From the NCBI RefSeq assembly GCF_036588685.1, contig NC_086373.1, positions 4,941,002 to 5,005,001 of the forward strand: DNA of 64,000 nt, read 5' to 3'. Both the position numbers and the translations under genes were made by a program. The notes beneath the pieces were generated by a model. It ran no database searches, had not been told where the DNA came from, and was given only the letters and a program-made list of their open reading frames with translations. Shown piece after piece: positions 9,190-21,307 of the stretch. How positions within the stretch are numbered: the stretch's first letter is position 1; every line of letters starts with the position of its first letter. This stretch comes from Mytilus trossulus (lineage: Eukaryota > Mollusca > Bivalvia > Mytilida > Mytilidae).

Positions 9190-9786
9190 TTACTTCTTCT
9201 TTGGTGTCTTTGCCTTCTTTGGTTTAGCTGCAGCCTTTGTCTTCTTGGGAGATTTTGTGGCTTTCTTTGCAGATTTGGCAGCAGGTTTTGCAGCAGGTTT
9301 CTTTGCAGCTGGCTTCTTTGCTTTTGGTTTAGCTGCTTTCTTTTCACCTGCTGGTTTCTTTGCTGCAGGTTTCTTTGCGGCAGTCTTTTTGGTAGGTGTC
9401 TTTGCCTTCTTTGGCTTGGCTGCTTTAGGTTTAACTACTTTCTTTGCTGGTTTCTTAGCTGGTTTAGCTACTTCCCCAATCTTAAAGCTTCCAGAAGCGC
9501 CGGTACCCTTCGACTGTTTCAAGCTATTGCTCTTCACTCCTGATTTCAGAGCTAACTTCAAGTGAGTGTTGACTGTTTTTGCATCGCTACCAACGCTGAA
9601 GTTTGCTAAGATATACTTGAGGATGGCTTGACGGCTGGAGCCTCCACGCTCTTTCAAAGCAGATATAGCCTTTCCGACCATCTCGCTGTATTTTGGATGA
9701 GTAGCTACTTTCTTTGGTTTAGCTGCAGCTTTCTTCTTTGGTGACTTAGCTGGGGTCTTTACTACTGGTGCTGGTGCGTCAGACAT
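9190..9786 (-). CDS. H1: Linker histone H1, block A copy 2
   Basis: Protein identical to the copy at 6848-7444. Stem-loop at 9141-9156. Opposite-strand frame begins 24 bases upstream at 9810. Confidence 0.98.
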   Translation of the reverse strand: MSDAPAPVVKTPAKSPKKKAAAKPKKVATHPKYSEMVGKAISALKERGGSSRQAILKYILANFSVGSDAKTVNTHLKLALKSGVKSNSLKQSKGTGASGSFKIGEVAKPAKKPAKKVVKPKAAKPKKAKTPTKKTAAKKPAAKKPAGEKKAAKPKAKKPAAKKPAAKPAAKSAKKATKSPKKTKAAAKPKKAKTPKKK

Positions 9787-10822
9787 TTTGCGGCTTTGGT
9801 TGTTGAACGATGTGTGCGAATGAACGACAGATTACAATGATATGCAAAAATCACCGACAGTGTGTAATTATCAAACTAACGCGGACCTCGACGAGAGCAC
9901 CCTTAAACTTTCATGACAATCTAATTCAAACAGATCGACAAGAAAATCTGTGTGCTTGTTCGACAAGTTTTAATCATTTGTTTCAAATAAATTGTACTTT
10001 TTGTTATATAAATGATACACGAAAATTTTCAGCAGGAATTTATCTTTCAGAATATGTCATAAGAATTAAACAAAATACCACGAGTGAAGAAATATTTACG
10101 ATTAATGTACAACTTGTCAATTTCACTCGTGCGATTCTTCATCAGAAAACGTGTTGTATTATTTCACAAAAACTAGATTGTGCCGTAAAAATGATATAAA
10201 TTTGTAGTAAAATCATTTCTTTATATGTTTTTGCTTTCAGATATACACAGAAATAAAGAGACTTCCCAGAAATTTAGATTTTGCCTTCGATATGAAAGCA
10301 CACAAAGATGGCAAACTTCGAAACCGGGACTTCCTTGACCGAGATGAAAGACGTTTCAAATATTCGAAGTTTTTACTGGAACTTTACAAACTATAATTAT
10401 TATTTATTGTTTATTATTTGTTTTTGCTATAATGAATTTTTGCTAATTAGAATCCTTTCAGAAAAAATGTGAATCATATAAGCCCTGGTCAAAAAGAAAG
10501 AGGCGATTTCAAATGACGACAAATGGCGGATACCATATTATCACAGACGACCTTTCAAAGACCTAATTTAAAAATATATATATAGCCACATGCATGTGTA
10601 AGGAGTGGAATTCTTAAGTGTATATAACTTGACGTGCATGTATTTCACTTAAAAATATTTCAACATGCAGATGGGTATTGAAAACTAAATAAATTTATGA
10701 ATGATTTATTTTCTGTTTTCTTCATTGATAGCTAAATACATTGAATATTACATCCAAATAAATTAGTAAAAAAAATATTGAACCATTATGTTTGGTAGGA
10801 ATACAAAATTATACGTAAAAAA

Positions 10823-10942
10823 ATGTCTACAACACCCGGTATTCCCAGGCGGTCACCCATCCAAGTACTAACCGGGCTCGACGTTGCTTAACTTCGGTGA
10901 TCGGACGAGAACCGGTGTTTTCAACGTGATATGGTCGTAGAC
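10823..10942 (-). rRNA. 5S rRNA: 5S ribosomal RNA
   Basis: Distal member of the third block A pair; same sequence as 6139-6258. Confidence 0.97.
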
Positions 10943-11084
10943 ACAGAAGTGTTAAAATTTTTGATATATAAGGTTAGGTAGTAGCATTTTTGTCAAAAAT
11001 TTATATATAATATTTTTTTTCAGAAGCAAAACTTTACACTAATTATATGTTTGTTAGAAATGCAAAATTATAAGAACACAAAAA

Positions 11085-11204
11085 ATGTCTACAACACCCG
11101 GTATTCCCAGGCGGTCACCCATCCAAGTACTAACCGGGCTCGACGTTGCTTAACTTCGGTGATCGGACGAGAACCGGTGTTTTCAACGTGATATGGTCGT
11201 AGAC
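11085..11204 (-). rRNA. 5S rRNA: 5S ribosomal RNA
   Basis: H1-proximal member of the third block A pair. Confidence 0.97.
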
Positions 11205-11531
11205 ACAGAAGTGTTAAATTTTTTGATATATAAAGTTAGGAAGTAGCAATTTTGAACAGATCAAGAATTTGTATAAAAAGATTTTTTTTCGGGTTTAAGA
11301 TAGAAGCAAAACTAAATATTTACTGCACGATCCAGAGTGGAAGATAGTAAAACTTAGCAAGTTCACATGTAGTAGAAATAAATTGCAGAGAAGAAAGAGA
11401 GATTTAGAAAATGGGACAAGCTATATTTTATTTGTGACTAATACCATGCAACAATTTCAGATTCTTTTTGAAAAATTTTGGTAGCCCTTAAAAGGGCTGT
11501 TTAAGCTTTAAAAGCATCATGCTTCCTTCAT

Positions 11532-12128
11532 TTACTTCTTCTTTGGTGTCTTTGCCTTCTTTGGTTTAGCTGCAGCCTTTGTCTTCTTGGGAGATTTTGT
11601 GGCTTTCTTTGCAGATTTGGCAGCAGGTTTTGCAGCAGGTTTCTTTGCAGCTGGCTTCTTTGCTTTTGGTTTAGCTGCTTTCTTTTCACCTGCTGGTTTC
11701 TTTGCTGCAGGTTTCTTTGCGGCAGTCTTTTTGGTAGGTGTCTTTGCCTTCTTTGGCTTGGCTGCTTTAGGTTTAACTACTTTCTTTGCTGGTTTCTTAG
11801 CTGGTTTAGCTACTTCCCCAATCTTAAAGCTTCCAGAAGCGCCGGTACCCTTCGACTGTTTCAAGCTATTGCTCTTCACTCCTGATTTCAGAGCTAACTT
11901 CAAGTGAGTGTTGACTGTTTTTGCATCGCTACCAACGCTGAAGTTTGCTAAGATATACTTGAGGATGGCTTGACGGCTGGAGCCTCCACGCTCTTTCAAA
12001 GCAGATATAGCCTTTCCGACCATCTCGCTGTATTTTGGATGAGTAGCTACTTTCTTTGGTTTAGCTGCAGCTTTCTTCTTTGGTGACTTAGCTGGGGTCT
12101 TTACTACTGGTGCTGGTGCGTCAGACAT
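11532..12128 (-). CDS. H1: Linker histone H1, block A copy 3
   Basis: Protein identical to the copy at 6848-7444. Stem-loop at 11483-11498. Confidence 0.98.
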   Translation of the reverse strand: MSDAPAPVVKTPAKSPKKKAAAKPKKVATHPKYSEMVGKAISALKERGGSSRQAILKYILANFSVGSDAKTVNTHLKLALKSGVKSNSLKQSKGTGASGSFKIGEVAKPAKKPAKKVVKPKAAKPKKAKTPTKKTAAKKPAAKKPAGEKKAAKPKAKKPAAKKPAAKPAAKSAKKATKSPKKTKAAAKPKKAKTPKKK

Positions 12129-13164
12129 TTTGCGGCTTTGGTTGTTGAACGATGTGTGCGAATGAACGACAGATTACAATGATATGCAAAAATCACCGAC
12201 AGTGTGTAATTATCAAACTAACGCGGACCTCGACGAGAGCACCCTTAAACTTTCATGACAATCTAATTCAAACAGATCGACAAGAAAATCTGTGTGCTTG
12301 TTCGACAAGTTTTAATCATTTGTTTCAAATAAATTGTACTTTTTGTTATATAAATGATACACGAAAATTTTCAGCAGGAATTTATCTTTCAGAATATGTC
12401 ATAAGAATTAAACAAAATACCACGAGTGAAGAAATATTTACGATTAATGTACAACTTGTCAATTTCACTCGTGCGATTCTTCATCAGAAAACGTGTTGTA
12501 TTATTTCACAAAAACTAGATTGTGCCGTAAAAATGATATAAATTTGTAGTAAAATCATTTCTTTATATGTTTTTGCTTTCAGATATACACAGAAATAAAG
12601 AGACTTCCCAGAAATTTAGATTTTGCCTTCGATATGAAAGCACACAAAGATGGCAAACTTCGAAACCGGGACTTCCTTGACCGAGATGAAAGACGTTTCA
12701 AATATTCGAAGTTTTTACTGGAACTTTACAAACTATAATTATTATTTATTGTTTATTATTTGTTTTTGCTATAATGAATTTTTGCTAATTAGAATCCTTT
12801 CAGAAAAAATGTGAATCATATAAGCCCTGGTCAAAAAGAAAGAGGCGATTTCAAATGACGACAAATGGCGGATACCATATTATCACAGACGACCTTTCAA
12901 AGACCTAATTTAAAAATATATATATAGCCACATGCATGTGTAAGGAGTGGAATTCTTAAGTGTATATAACTTGACGTGCATGTATTTCACTTAAAAATAT
13001 TTCAACATGCAGATGGGTATTGAAAACTAAATAAATTTATGAATGATTTATTTTCTGTTTTCTTCATTGATAGCTAAATACATTGAATATTACATCCAAA
13101 TAAATTAGTAAAAAAAATATTGAACCATTATGTTTGGTAGGAATACAAAATTATACGTAAAAAA

Positions 13165-13284
13165 ATGTCTACAACACCCGGTATTCCCAGGCGGTCACCC
13201 ATCCAAGTACTAACCGGGCTCGACGTTGCTTAACTTCGGTGATCGGACGAGAACCGGTGTTTTCAACGTGATATGGTCGTAGAC
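13165..13284 (-). rRNA. 5S rRNA: 5S ribosomal RNA
   Basis: Distal member of the fourth block A pair. Confidence 0.97.
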
Positions 13285-13426
13285 ACAGAAGTGTTAAAAT
13301 TTTTGATATATAAGGTTAGGTAGTAGCATTTTTGTCAAAAATTTATATATAATATTTTTTTTCAGAAGCAAAACTTTACACTAATTATATGTTTGTTAGA
13401 AATGCAAAATTATAAGAACACAAAAA

Positions 13427-13546
13427 ATGTCTACAACACCCGGTATTCCCAGGCGGTCACCCATCCAAGTACTAACCGGGCTCGACGTTGCTTAACTTCG
13501 GTGATCGGACGAGAACCGGTGTTTTCAACGTGATATGGTCGTAGAC
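13427..13546 (-). rRNA. 5S rRNA: 5S ribosomal RNA
   Basis: H1-proximal member of the fourth block A pair. Confidence 0.97.
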
Positions 13547-13873
13547 ACAGAAGTGTTAAATTTTTTGATATATAAAGTTAGGAAGTAGCAATTTTGAACA
13601 GATCAAGAATTTGTATAAAAAGATTTTTTTTCGGGTTTAAGATAGAAGCAAAACTAAATATTTACTGCACGATCCAGAGTGGAAGATAGTAAAACTTAGC
13701 AAGTTCACATGTAGTAGAAATAAATTGCAGAGAAGAAAGAGAGATTTAGAAAATGGGACAAGCTATATTTTATTTGTGACTAATACCATGCAACAATTTC
13801 AGATTCTTTTTGAAAAATTTTGGTAGCCCTTAAAAGGGCTGTTTAAGCTTTAAAAGCATCATGCTTCCTTCAT

Positions 13874-14470
13874 TTACTTCTTCTTTGGTGTCTTTGCCTT
13901 CTTTGGTTTAGCTGCAGCCTTTGTCTTCTTGGGAGATTTTGTGGCTTTCTTTGCAGATTTGGCAGCAGGTTTTGCAGCAGGTTTCTTTGCAGCTGGCTTC
14001 TTTGCTTTTGGTTTAGCTGCTTTCTTTTCACCTGCTGGTTTCTTTGCTGCAGGTTTCTTTGCGGCAGTCTTTTTGGTAGGTGTCTTTGCCTTCTTTGGCT
14101 TGGCTGCTTTAGGTTTAACTACTTTCTTTGCTGGTTTCTTAGCTGGTTTAGCTACTTCCCCAATCTTAAAGCTTCCAGAAGCGCCGGTACCCTTCGACTG
14201 TTTCAAGCTATTGCTCTTCACTCCTGATTTCAGAGCTAACTTCAAGTGAGTGTTGACTGTTTTTGCATCGCTACCAACGCTGAAGTTTGCTAAGATATAC
14301 TTGAGGATGGCTTGACGGCTGGAGCCTCCACGCTCTTTCAAAGCAGATATAGCCTTTCCGACCATCTCGCTGTATTTTGGATGAGTAGCTACTTTCTTTG
14401 GTTTAGCTGCAGCTTTCTTCTTTGGTGACTTAGCTGGGGTCTTTACTACTGGTGCTGGTGCGTCAGACAT
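13874..14470 (-). CDS. H1: Linker histone H1, block A copy 4
   Basis: Protein identical to the copy at 6848-7444. Stem-loop at 13825-13840. Last intact copy before the first gap. Confidence 0.98.
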   Translation of the reverse strand: MSDAPAPVVKTPAKSPKKKAAAKPKKVATHPKYSEMVGKAISALKERGGSSRQAILKYILANFSVGSDAKTVNTHLKLALKSGVKSNSLKQSKGTGASGSFKIGEVAKPAKKPAKKVVKPKAAKPKKAKTPTKKTAAKKPAAKKPAGEKKAAKPKAKKPAAKKPAAKPAAKSAKKATKSPKKTKAAAKPKKAKTPKKK

Positions 14471-15506
14471 TTTGCGGCTTTGGTTGTTGAACGATGTGTG
14501 CGAATGAACGACAGATTACAATGATATGCAAAAATCACCGACAGTGTGTAATTATCAAACTAACGCGGACCTCGACGAGAGCACCCTTAAACTTTCATGA
14601 CAATCTAATTCAAACAGATCGACAAGAAAATCTGTGTGCTTGTTCGACAAGTTTTAATCATTTGTTTCAAATAAATTGTACTTTTTGTTATATAAATGAT
14701 ACACGAAAATTTTCAGCAGGAATTTATCTTTCAGAATATGTCATAAGAATTAAACAAAATACCACGAGTGAAGAAATATTTACGATTAATGTACAACTTG
14801 TCAATTTCACTCGTGCGATTCTTCATCAGAAAACGTGTTGTATTATTTCACAAAAACTAGATTGTGCCGTAAAAATGATATAAATTTGTAGTAAAATCAT
14901 TTCTTTATATGTTTTTGCTTTCAGATATACACAGAAATAAAGAGACTTCCCAGAAATTTAGATTTTGCCTTCGATATGAAAGCACACAAAGATGGCAAAC
15001 TTCGAAACCGGGACTTCCTTGACCGAGATGAAAGACGTTTCAAATATTCGAAGTTTTTACTGGAACTTTACAAACTATAATTATTATTTATTGTTTATTA
15101 TTTGTTTTTGCTATAATGAATTTTTGCTAATTAGAATCCTTTCAGAAAAAATGTGAATCATATAAGCCCTGGTCAAAAAGAAAGAGGCGATTTCAAATGA
15201 CGACAAATGGCGGATACCATATTATCACAGACGACCTTTCAAAGACCTAATTTAAAAATATATATATAGCCACATGCATGTGTAAGGAGTGGAATTCTTA
15301 AGTGTATATAACTTGACGTGCATGTATTTCACTTAAAAATATTTCAACATGCAGATGGGTATTGAAAACTAAATAAATTTATGAATGATTTATTTTCTGT
15401 TTTCTTCATTGATAGCTAAATACATTGAATATTACATCCAAATAAATTAGTAAAAAAAATATTGAACCATTATGTTTGGTAGGAATACAAAATTATACGT
15501 AAAAAA

Positions 15507-15626
15507 ATGTCTACAACACCCGGTATTCCCAGGCGGTCACCCATCCAAGTACTAACCGGGCTCGACGTTGCTTAACTTCGGTGATCGGACGAGAACCGGT
15601 GTTTTCAACGTGATATGGTCGTAGAC
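15507..15626 (-). rRNA. 5S rRNA: 5S ribosomal RNA
   Basis: Distal member of the pair next to the first gap; complete. Confidence 0.97.
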
Positions 15627-15768
15627 ACAGAAGTGTTAAAATTTTTGATATATAAGGTTAGGTAGTAGCATTTTTGTCAAAAATTTATATATAATATTTT
15701 TTTTCAGAAGCAAAACTTTACACTAATTATATGTTTGTTAGAAATGCAAAATTATAAGAACACAAAAA

Positions 15769-15799
15769 ATGTCTACAACACCCGGTATTCCCAGGCGGT
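15769..15799 (-). rRNA. 5S rRNA: 5S ribosomal RNA, cut by assembly gap
   Basis: Only the 3' quarter of the gene is present (ending CCAGGCGGT before the Ns on plus). It is truncated by the gap, not by biology, as far as can be seen. Confidence 0.9.
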
Positions 15800-15899
15800 N
15801 NNNNNNNNNNNNNNNNNNNNNNNNNNNNNNNNNNNNNNNNNNNNNNNNNNNNNNNNNNNNNNNNNNNNNNNNNNNNNNNNNNNNNNNNNNNNNNNNNNN
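15800..15899. other. Assembly gap (100 N)
   Basis: Exactly 100 unknown bases, a conventional placeholder for unknown length. Array strand changes from minus (left) to plus (right) across it, and the unit type changes from 2342 to 2360 bp. Confidence 0.99.
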
Positions 15900-16594
15900 G
15901 GCTTATATGATTCACATTTTTTTCTAAAAGGATTCTAATTAGCAAAAATTCATTATAGCAAAACAAATAATAAACAATAAATAATAATTATAGTTTGTAA
16001 AGTTCCAGTAAAAACTTCGAATATTTGAAACGTCTTTCATCTCGGTCAAGGAAGTCCCGGTTTCGAAGTTTGCCATCTTTGTGTGCTTTCATATCGAAGG
16101 CAAAATCTAAATTTCTGGGAAGTCTCTTTATTTCTGTGTATATCTGAAAGCAAAAACATATAAAGAAATGATTTTACTACAAATTCATATCATTTTTACG
16201 GCACAATCTAGTTTTTGTGAAATAATACAACACGTTTTCTGATGAGAATCGCACGAGTGAAATTGACAAGTTGTACATTAATCGTAAATATTTCTTCACT
16301 CGTGGTATCTTGTTTAATTCTTATGACATATTCTGAAAGATAAATTCCTGCTGAAAATTTTCGTGTATCATTATATAACAAAAAGTACAATTTATTTGAA
16401 CAAATGATTAAAACTTGTCGAAACAAGCACACAGATTTTCTTGTCGATCTGTTTGAATTAGATTGTCATGAAAGTTTAAGGGTGCTCTCGTCGAGGTCCG
16501 CGTTAGTTTGATAATTACACACTGTCAGTGATTTTTGCATATCATTGTAATCTGTCGTTCATTCGCACACATCGTTCACAACCAAAGCCGCAAA

Positions 16595-17184
16595 ATGTCT
16601 GACGCACCAGCACCAGTAGTAAGACCCCAGCTAAGTCACCAAAGAAGAAGCTGCAGCTAAACCAAAGAAAGTAGCTACTCATCCAAAATACAGCGAGATG
16701 GTCGGAAAGGCTATATCTGCTTTGAAAGAGCGTGGAGGCTCAGCCGTCAAGCCATCCTCAAGTATATCTTAGCAAACTCAGCGTGGTAGCGATGCAAAAA
16801 CAGTCAACACTCACTTGAAGTTAGCTCTGAATCAGGAGTGAAGAGCAATAGCTTGAAACAGTCGAGGGTACCGGCGCTTCTGAAGCTTTAAGATTGGGGA
16901 AGTAGCTAAACCAGCTAAGAAACCAGCAAAGAAAGTAGTTAAACCTAAAGCAGCCAAGCCAAAGAAGGCAAAGACACCTACCAAAAAGACTGCCGCAAAG
17001 AAACCTGCAGCAAAGAAACCAGCAGGTGAAAAGAAAAGCAGCTAAACCAAAAGCAAAGAAGCCAGCTGCAAAGAAACCTGCTGCAAAACCTGCTGCCAAA
17101 TCTGCAAAGAAAGCCACAAAATCTCCCAAGAAGACAAAGGCTGCAGCTAAACCAAAGAAGGCAAAGACACCAAAGAAGAAGTAA
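16595..17184 (+). pseudogene. H1: Linker histone H1 copy with nine one-base homopolymer indels
   Basis: Against the copy at 18948 it has eight single-base losses and one gain, nearly all within runs of the same base (for example TAAAGACC to TAAGACC, CTCCAGCC to CTCAGCC, GAAAGC to GAAAAGC), total 590 against 597 bp. The frame is lost within the first 20 codons. Similar one-base changes occur upstream, back to the gap edge, and stop after about 17035. The 3' stem-loop (17218-17233) is intact. This looks like uncorrected long-read error at a contig end rather than true decay. Confidence 0.85.
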
Positions 17185-17520
17185 ATGAAGGAAGCATGAT
17201 GCTTTTAAAGCTTAAACAGCCCTTTTAAGGGCTACCAAAATTTTTCAAAAAGAATCTGAAATTGTTGCATGGTATTAGTCACAAATAAAATATAAAGCTT
17301 GTCCCATTTTCTAAATCTCTCTTTCTTCTCTGCAATTTATTTCTATTATAAAGTCCATGTGAACTTGCTAAGTTTTACTATCTTCCCCTCTGGATCGTGC
17401 AGTAAATATTTAGTTTTGCTTCTATCTTAAACCTGAAAAAAATCTTTTTTATACAAATTCTTGATCTGTTCAAAATTGCTACTTCCTAACTTTATATATC
17501 AAAAATTTTAACACTTCTGT

Positions 17521-17640
17521 GTCTACGACCATATCACGTTGAAAACACCGGTTCTCGTCCGATCACCGAAGTTAAGCAACGTCGAGCCCGGTTAGTACTT
17601 GGATGGGTGACCGCCTGGGAATACCGGGTGTTGTAGACAT
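17521..17640 (+). rRNA. 5S rRNA: 5S ribosomal RNA
   Basis: H1-proximal member of the first block B1 pair. Same 120-nt sequence as in block A, with TATATATC upstream and a T run after it. Confidence 0.97.
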
Positions 17641-17783
17641 TTTTTTGTGTTCTTATAATTTTGCATTTCTATCAAACATATAATTAATGTAAAGTTTTGC
17701 TTCTCAAAAAAATTATTATATATAAATGTTTGTCAAAAATGCTACTACCCAACCTTATATATCAAAAAATTTAACACTTCTGT

Positions 17784-17903
17784 GTCTACGACCATATCAC
17801 GTTGAAAACACCGGTTCTCGTCCGATCACCGAAGTTAAGCAACGTCGAGCCCGGTTAGTACTTGGATGGGTGACCGCCTGGGAATACCGGGTGTTGTAGA
17901 CAT
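17784..17903 (+). rRNA. 5S rRNA: 5S ribosomal RNA
   Basis: Distal member of the first B1 pair, 143 bp after its partner. Confidence 0.97.
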
Positions 17904-18337
17904 TTTTTTTACGTATAATTTTGTATTCCTACCAAACATAATGGTTCAATATTTTTTTTACTAATTTATTTGGATGTAATATTCAATGTATTTAGCTATC
18001 GAATGAAGAAAACAGAAAATAAATCATTCATAAATTTATTTGGTTTTCAATACCCATCTGCATGTTGAAATATTTTTAAGTGAAATACATGCACGTCAAG
18101 TTATATACACTTGAGAATTCCACTCCTTCCACATGCATGTGGCTATATATATATTTTTTTTTTAAATTAGGTCTTTGAAAGGTCGTCTGTGATCATATGG
18201 TATCCGCCATTTGTCGTCATTTGAAATCGCCTCTTTCTTTTTGACCAGGGCTTATATGATTCACATTTTTTTCTAAAAGGATTCTAATTAGCAAAAATTC
18301 ATTATAGCAAAAACAAATAATAAACAATAAATAATAA

Positions 18338-18876
18338 TTATAGTTTGTAAAGTTCCAGTAAAAACTTCGAATATTTGAAACGTCTTTCATCTCGGTCAAG
18401 GAAGTCCCGGTTTCGAAGTTTGCCATCTTTGTGTGCTTTCATATCGAAGGCAAAATCTAAATTTCTGGGAAGTCTCTTTATTTCTGTGTATATCTGAAAG
18501 CAAAAACATATAAAGAAATGATTTTACTACAAATTCATATCATTTTTACGGCACAATCTAGTTTTTGTGAAATAATACAACACGTTTTCTGATGAAGAAT
18601 CGCACGAGTGAAATTGACAAGTTGTACATTAATCGTAAATATTTCTTCACTCGTGGTATCTTGTTTAATTCTTATGACATATTCTGAAAGATAAATTCCT
18701 GCTGAAAATTTTCGTGTATCATTTATATAACAAAAAGTACAATTTATTTGAAACAAATGATTAAAACTTGTCGAACAAGCACACAGATTTTCTTGTCGAT
18801 CTGTTTGAATTAGATTGTCATGAAAGTTTAAGGGTGCTCTCGTCGAGGTCCGCGTTAGTTTGATAATTACACACTG
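18338..18876 (-). other. Divergent two-segment open frame of unknown product (block B form)
   Basis: Same arrangement as at 7468, on the strand opposite H1. The first open segment is 18876 down to 18550, the putative intron 18549-18494 and the second segment 18493-18338. Unlike block A there is a TGA just upstream (a C-to-T change next to the H1 promoter), and the open segment contains no ATG, so it could only be translated as part of a longer spliced message or not at all. One substitution (Asn to Asp) separates it from block A. Other B copies of the second segment: 20698-20853, 23058-23213, 25418-25573, 33100-33255, 35460-35615, 37820-37975, 40180-40335, 42539-42694. Confidence 0.35.
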
Positions 18877-18947
18877 TCAGTGATTTTTGCATATCATTGT
18901 AATCTGTCGTTCATTCGCACACATCGTTCAACAACCAAAGCCGCAAA

Positions 18948-19544
18948 ATGTCTGACGCACCAGCACCAGTAGTAAAGACCCCAGCTAAGTCACCAAAGAA
19001 GAAAGCTGCAGCTAAACCAAAGAAAGTAGCTACTCATCCAAAATACAGCGAGATGGTCGGAAAGGCTATATCTGCTTTGAAAGAGCGTGGAGGCTCCAGC
19101 CGTCAAGCCATCCTCAAGTATATCTTAGCAAACTTCAGCGTTGGTAGCGATGCAAAAACAGTCAACACTCACTTGAAGTTAGCTCTGAAATCAGGAGTGA
19201 AGAGCAATAGCTTGAAACAGTCGAAGGGTACCGGCGCTTCTGGAAGCTTTAAGATTGGGGAAGTAGCTAAACCAGCTAAGAAACCAGCAAAGAAAGTAGT
19301 TAAACCTAAAGCAGCCAAGCCAAAGAAGGCAAAGACACCTACCAAAAAGACTGCCGCAAAGAAACCTGCAGCAAAGAAACCAGCAGGTGAAAAGAAAGCA
19401 GCTAAACCAAAAGCAAAGAAGCCAGCTGCAAAGAAACCTGCTGCAAAACCTGCTGCCAAATCTGCAAAGAAAGCCACAAAATCTCCCAAGAAGACAAAGG
19501 CTGCAGCTAAACCAAAGAAGGCAAAGACACCAAAGAAGAAGTAA
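18948..19544 (+). CDS. H1: Linker histone H1, block B1 copy 2
   Basis: Encodes the same 198-residue protein as block A. Stem-loop at 19578-19593 and AATAAA about 100 bases after the stop. First intact copy on the plus strand. Confidence 0.98.
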   Translation: MSDAPAPVVKTPAKSPKKKAAAKPKKVATHPKYSEMVGKAISALKERGGSSRQAILKYILANFSVGSDAKTVNTHLKLALKSGVKSNSLKQSKGTGASGSFKIGEVAKPAKKPAKKVVKPKAAKPKKAKTPTKKTAAKKPAAKKPAGEKKAAKPKAKKPAAKKPAAKPAAKSAKKATKSPKKTKAAAKPKKAKTPKKK

Positions 19545-19880
19545 ATGAAGGAAGCATGATGCTTTTAAAGCTTAAACAGCCCTTTTAAGGGCTACCAAAA
19601 TTTTTCAAAAAGAATCTGAAATTGTTGCATGGTATTAGTCACAAATAAAATATAAAGCTTGTCCCATTTTCTAAATCTCTCTTTCTTCTCTGCAATTTAT
19701 TTCTATTATAAAGTCCATGTGAACTTGCTAAGTTTTACTATCTTCCCCTCTGGATCGTGCAGTAAATATTTAGTTTTGCTTCTATCTTAAACCTGAAAAA
19801 AATCTTTTTTATACAAATTCTTGATCTGTTCAAAATTGCTACTTCCTAACTTTATATATCAAAAATTTTAACACTTCTGT

Positions 19881-20000
19881 GTCTACGACCATATCACGTT
19901 GAAAACACCGGTTCTCGTCCGATCACCGAAGTTAAGCAACGTCGAGCCCGGTTAGTACTTGGATGGGTGACCGCCTGGGAATACCGGGTGTTGTAGACAT
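19881..20000 (+). rRNA. 5S rRNA: 5S ribosomal RNA
   Basis: H1-proximal member of the pair following the H1 at 18948. Confidence 0.97.
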
Positions 20001-20143
20001 TTTTTTGTGTTCTTATAATTTTGCATTTCTATCAAACATATAATTAATGTAAAGTTTTGCTTCTCAAAAAAATTATTATATATAAATGTTTGTCAAAAAT
20101 GCTACTACCCAACCTTATATATCAAAAAATTTAACACTTCTGT

Positions 20144-20263
20144 GTCTACGACCATATCACGTTGAAAACACCGGTTCTCGTCCGATCACCGAAGTTAAGC
20201 AACGTCGAGCCCGGTTAGTACTTGGATGGGTGACCGCCTGGGAATACCGGGTGTTGTAGACAT
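20144..20263 (+). rRNA. 5S rRNA: 5S ribosomal RNA
   Basis: Distal member of the pair following the H1 at 18948. Confidence 0.97.
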
Positions 20264-21307
20264 TTTTTTTACGTATAATTTTGTATTCCTACCAAACATA
20301 ATGGTTCAATATTTTTTTTACTAATTTATTTGGATGTAATATTCAATGTATTTAGCTATCGAATGAAGAAAACAGAAAATAAATCATTCATAAATTTATT
20401 TGGTTTTCAATACCCATCTGCATGTTGAAATATTTTTAAGTGAAATACATGCACGTCAAGTTATATACACTTGAGAATTCCACTCCTTCCACATGCATGT
20501 GGCTATATATATATTTTTTTTTTAAATTAGGTCTTTGAAAGGTCGTCTGTGATCATATGGTATCCGCCATTTGTCGTCATTTGAAATCGCCTCTTTCTTT
20601 TTGACCAGGGCTTATATGATTCACATTTTTTTCTAAAAGGATTCTAATTAGCAAAAATTCATTATAGCAAAAACAAATAATAAACAATAAATAATAATTA
20701 TAGTTTGTAAAGTTCCAGTAAAAACTTCGAATATTTGAAACGTCTTTCATCTCGGTCAAGGAAGTCCCGGTTTCGAAGTTTGCCATCTTTGTGTGCTTTC
20801 ATATCGAAGGCAAAATCTAAATTTCTGGGAAGTCTCTTTATTTCTGTGTATATCTGAAAGCAAAAACATATAAAGAAATGATTTTACTACAAATTCATAT
20901 CATTTTTACGGCACAATCTAGTTTTTGTGAAATAATACAACACGTTTTCTGATGAAGAATCGCACGAGTGAAATTGACAAGTTGTACATTAATCGTAAAT
21001 ATTTCTTCACTCGTGGTATCTTGTTTAATTCTTATGACATATTCTGAAAGATAAATTCCTGCTGAAAATTTTCGTGTATCATTTATATAACAAAAAGTAC
21101 AATTTATTTGAAACAAATGATTAAAACTTGTCGAACAAGCACACAGATTTTCTTGTCGATCTGTTTGAATTAGATTGTCATGAAAGTTTAAGGGTGCTCT
21201 CGTCGAGGTCCGCGTTAGTTTGATAATTACACACTGTCAGTGATTTTTGCATATCATTGTAATCTGTCGTTCATTCGCACACATCGTTCAACAACCAAAG
21301 CCGCAAA

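Larger units (their letters stand above)
5160..15799 (-). repeat. Block A: tandem H1 + two 5S units, 2342-bp period
   Basis: Four H1 genes start at 7444, 9786, 12128 and 14470, exactly 2342 bp apart, each unit with two 5S genes on the same strand. The left end is a unit lacking H1: array sequence begins near 5160-5167, with eight bases (GCAAAAAT) missing relative to the full copies, and continues through the spacer and the 5S pair. The right end stops inside a 5S gene at the gap. The full copies look identical base for base. Block A differs from B and C by substitutions and small indels confined mostly to spacers. Confidence 0.95.

Noticed and set aside
15727-15966. Open frames running through the 100-N gap
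   Set aside because: They join unrelated flanks through unknown bases and include 5S sequence; not genes.
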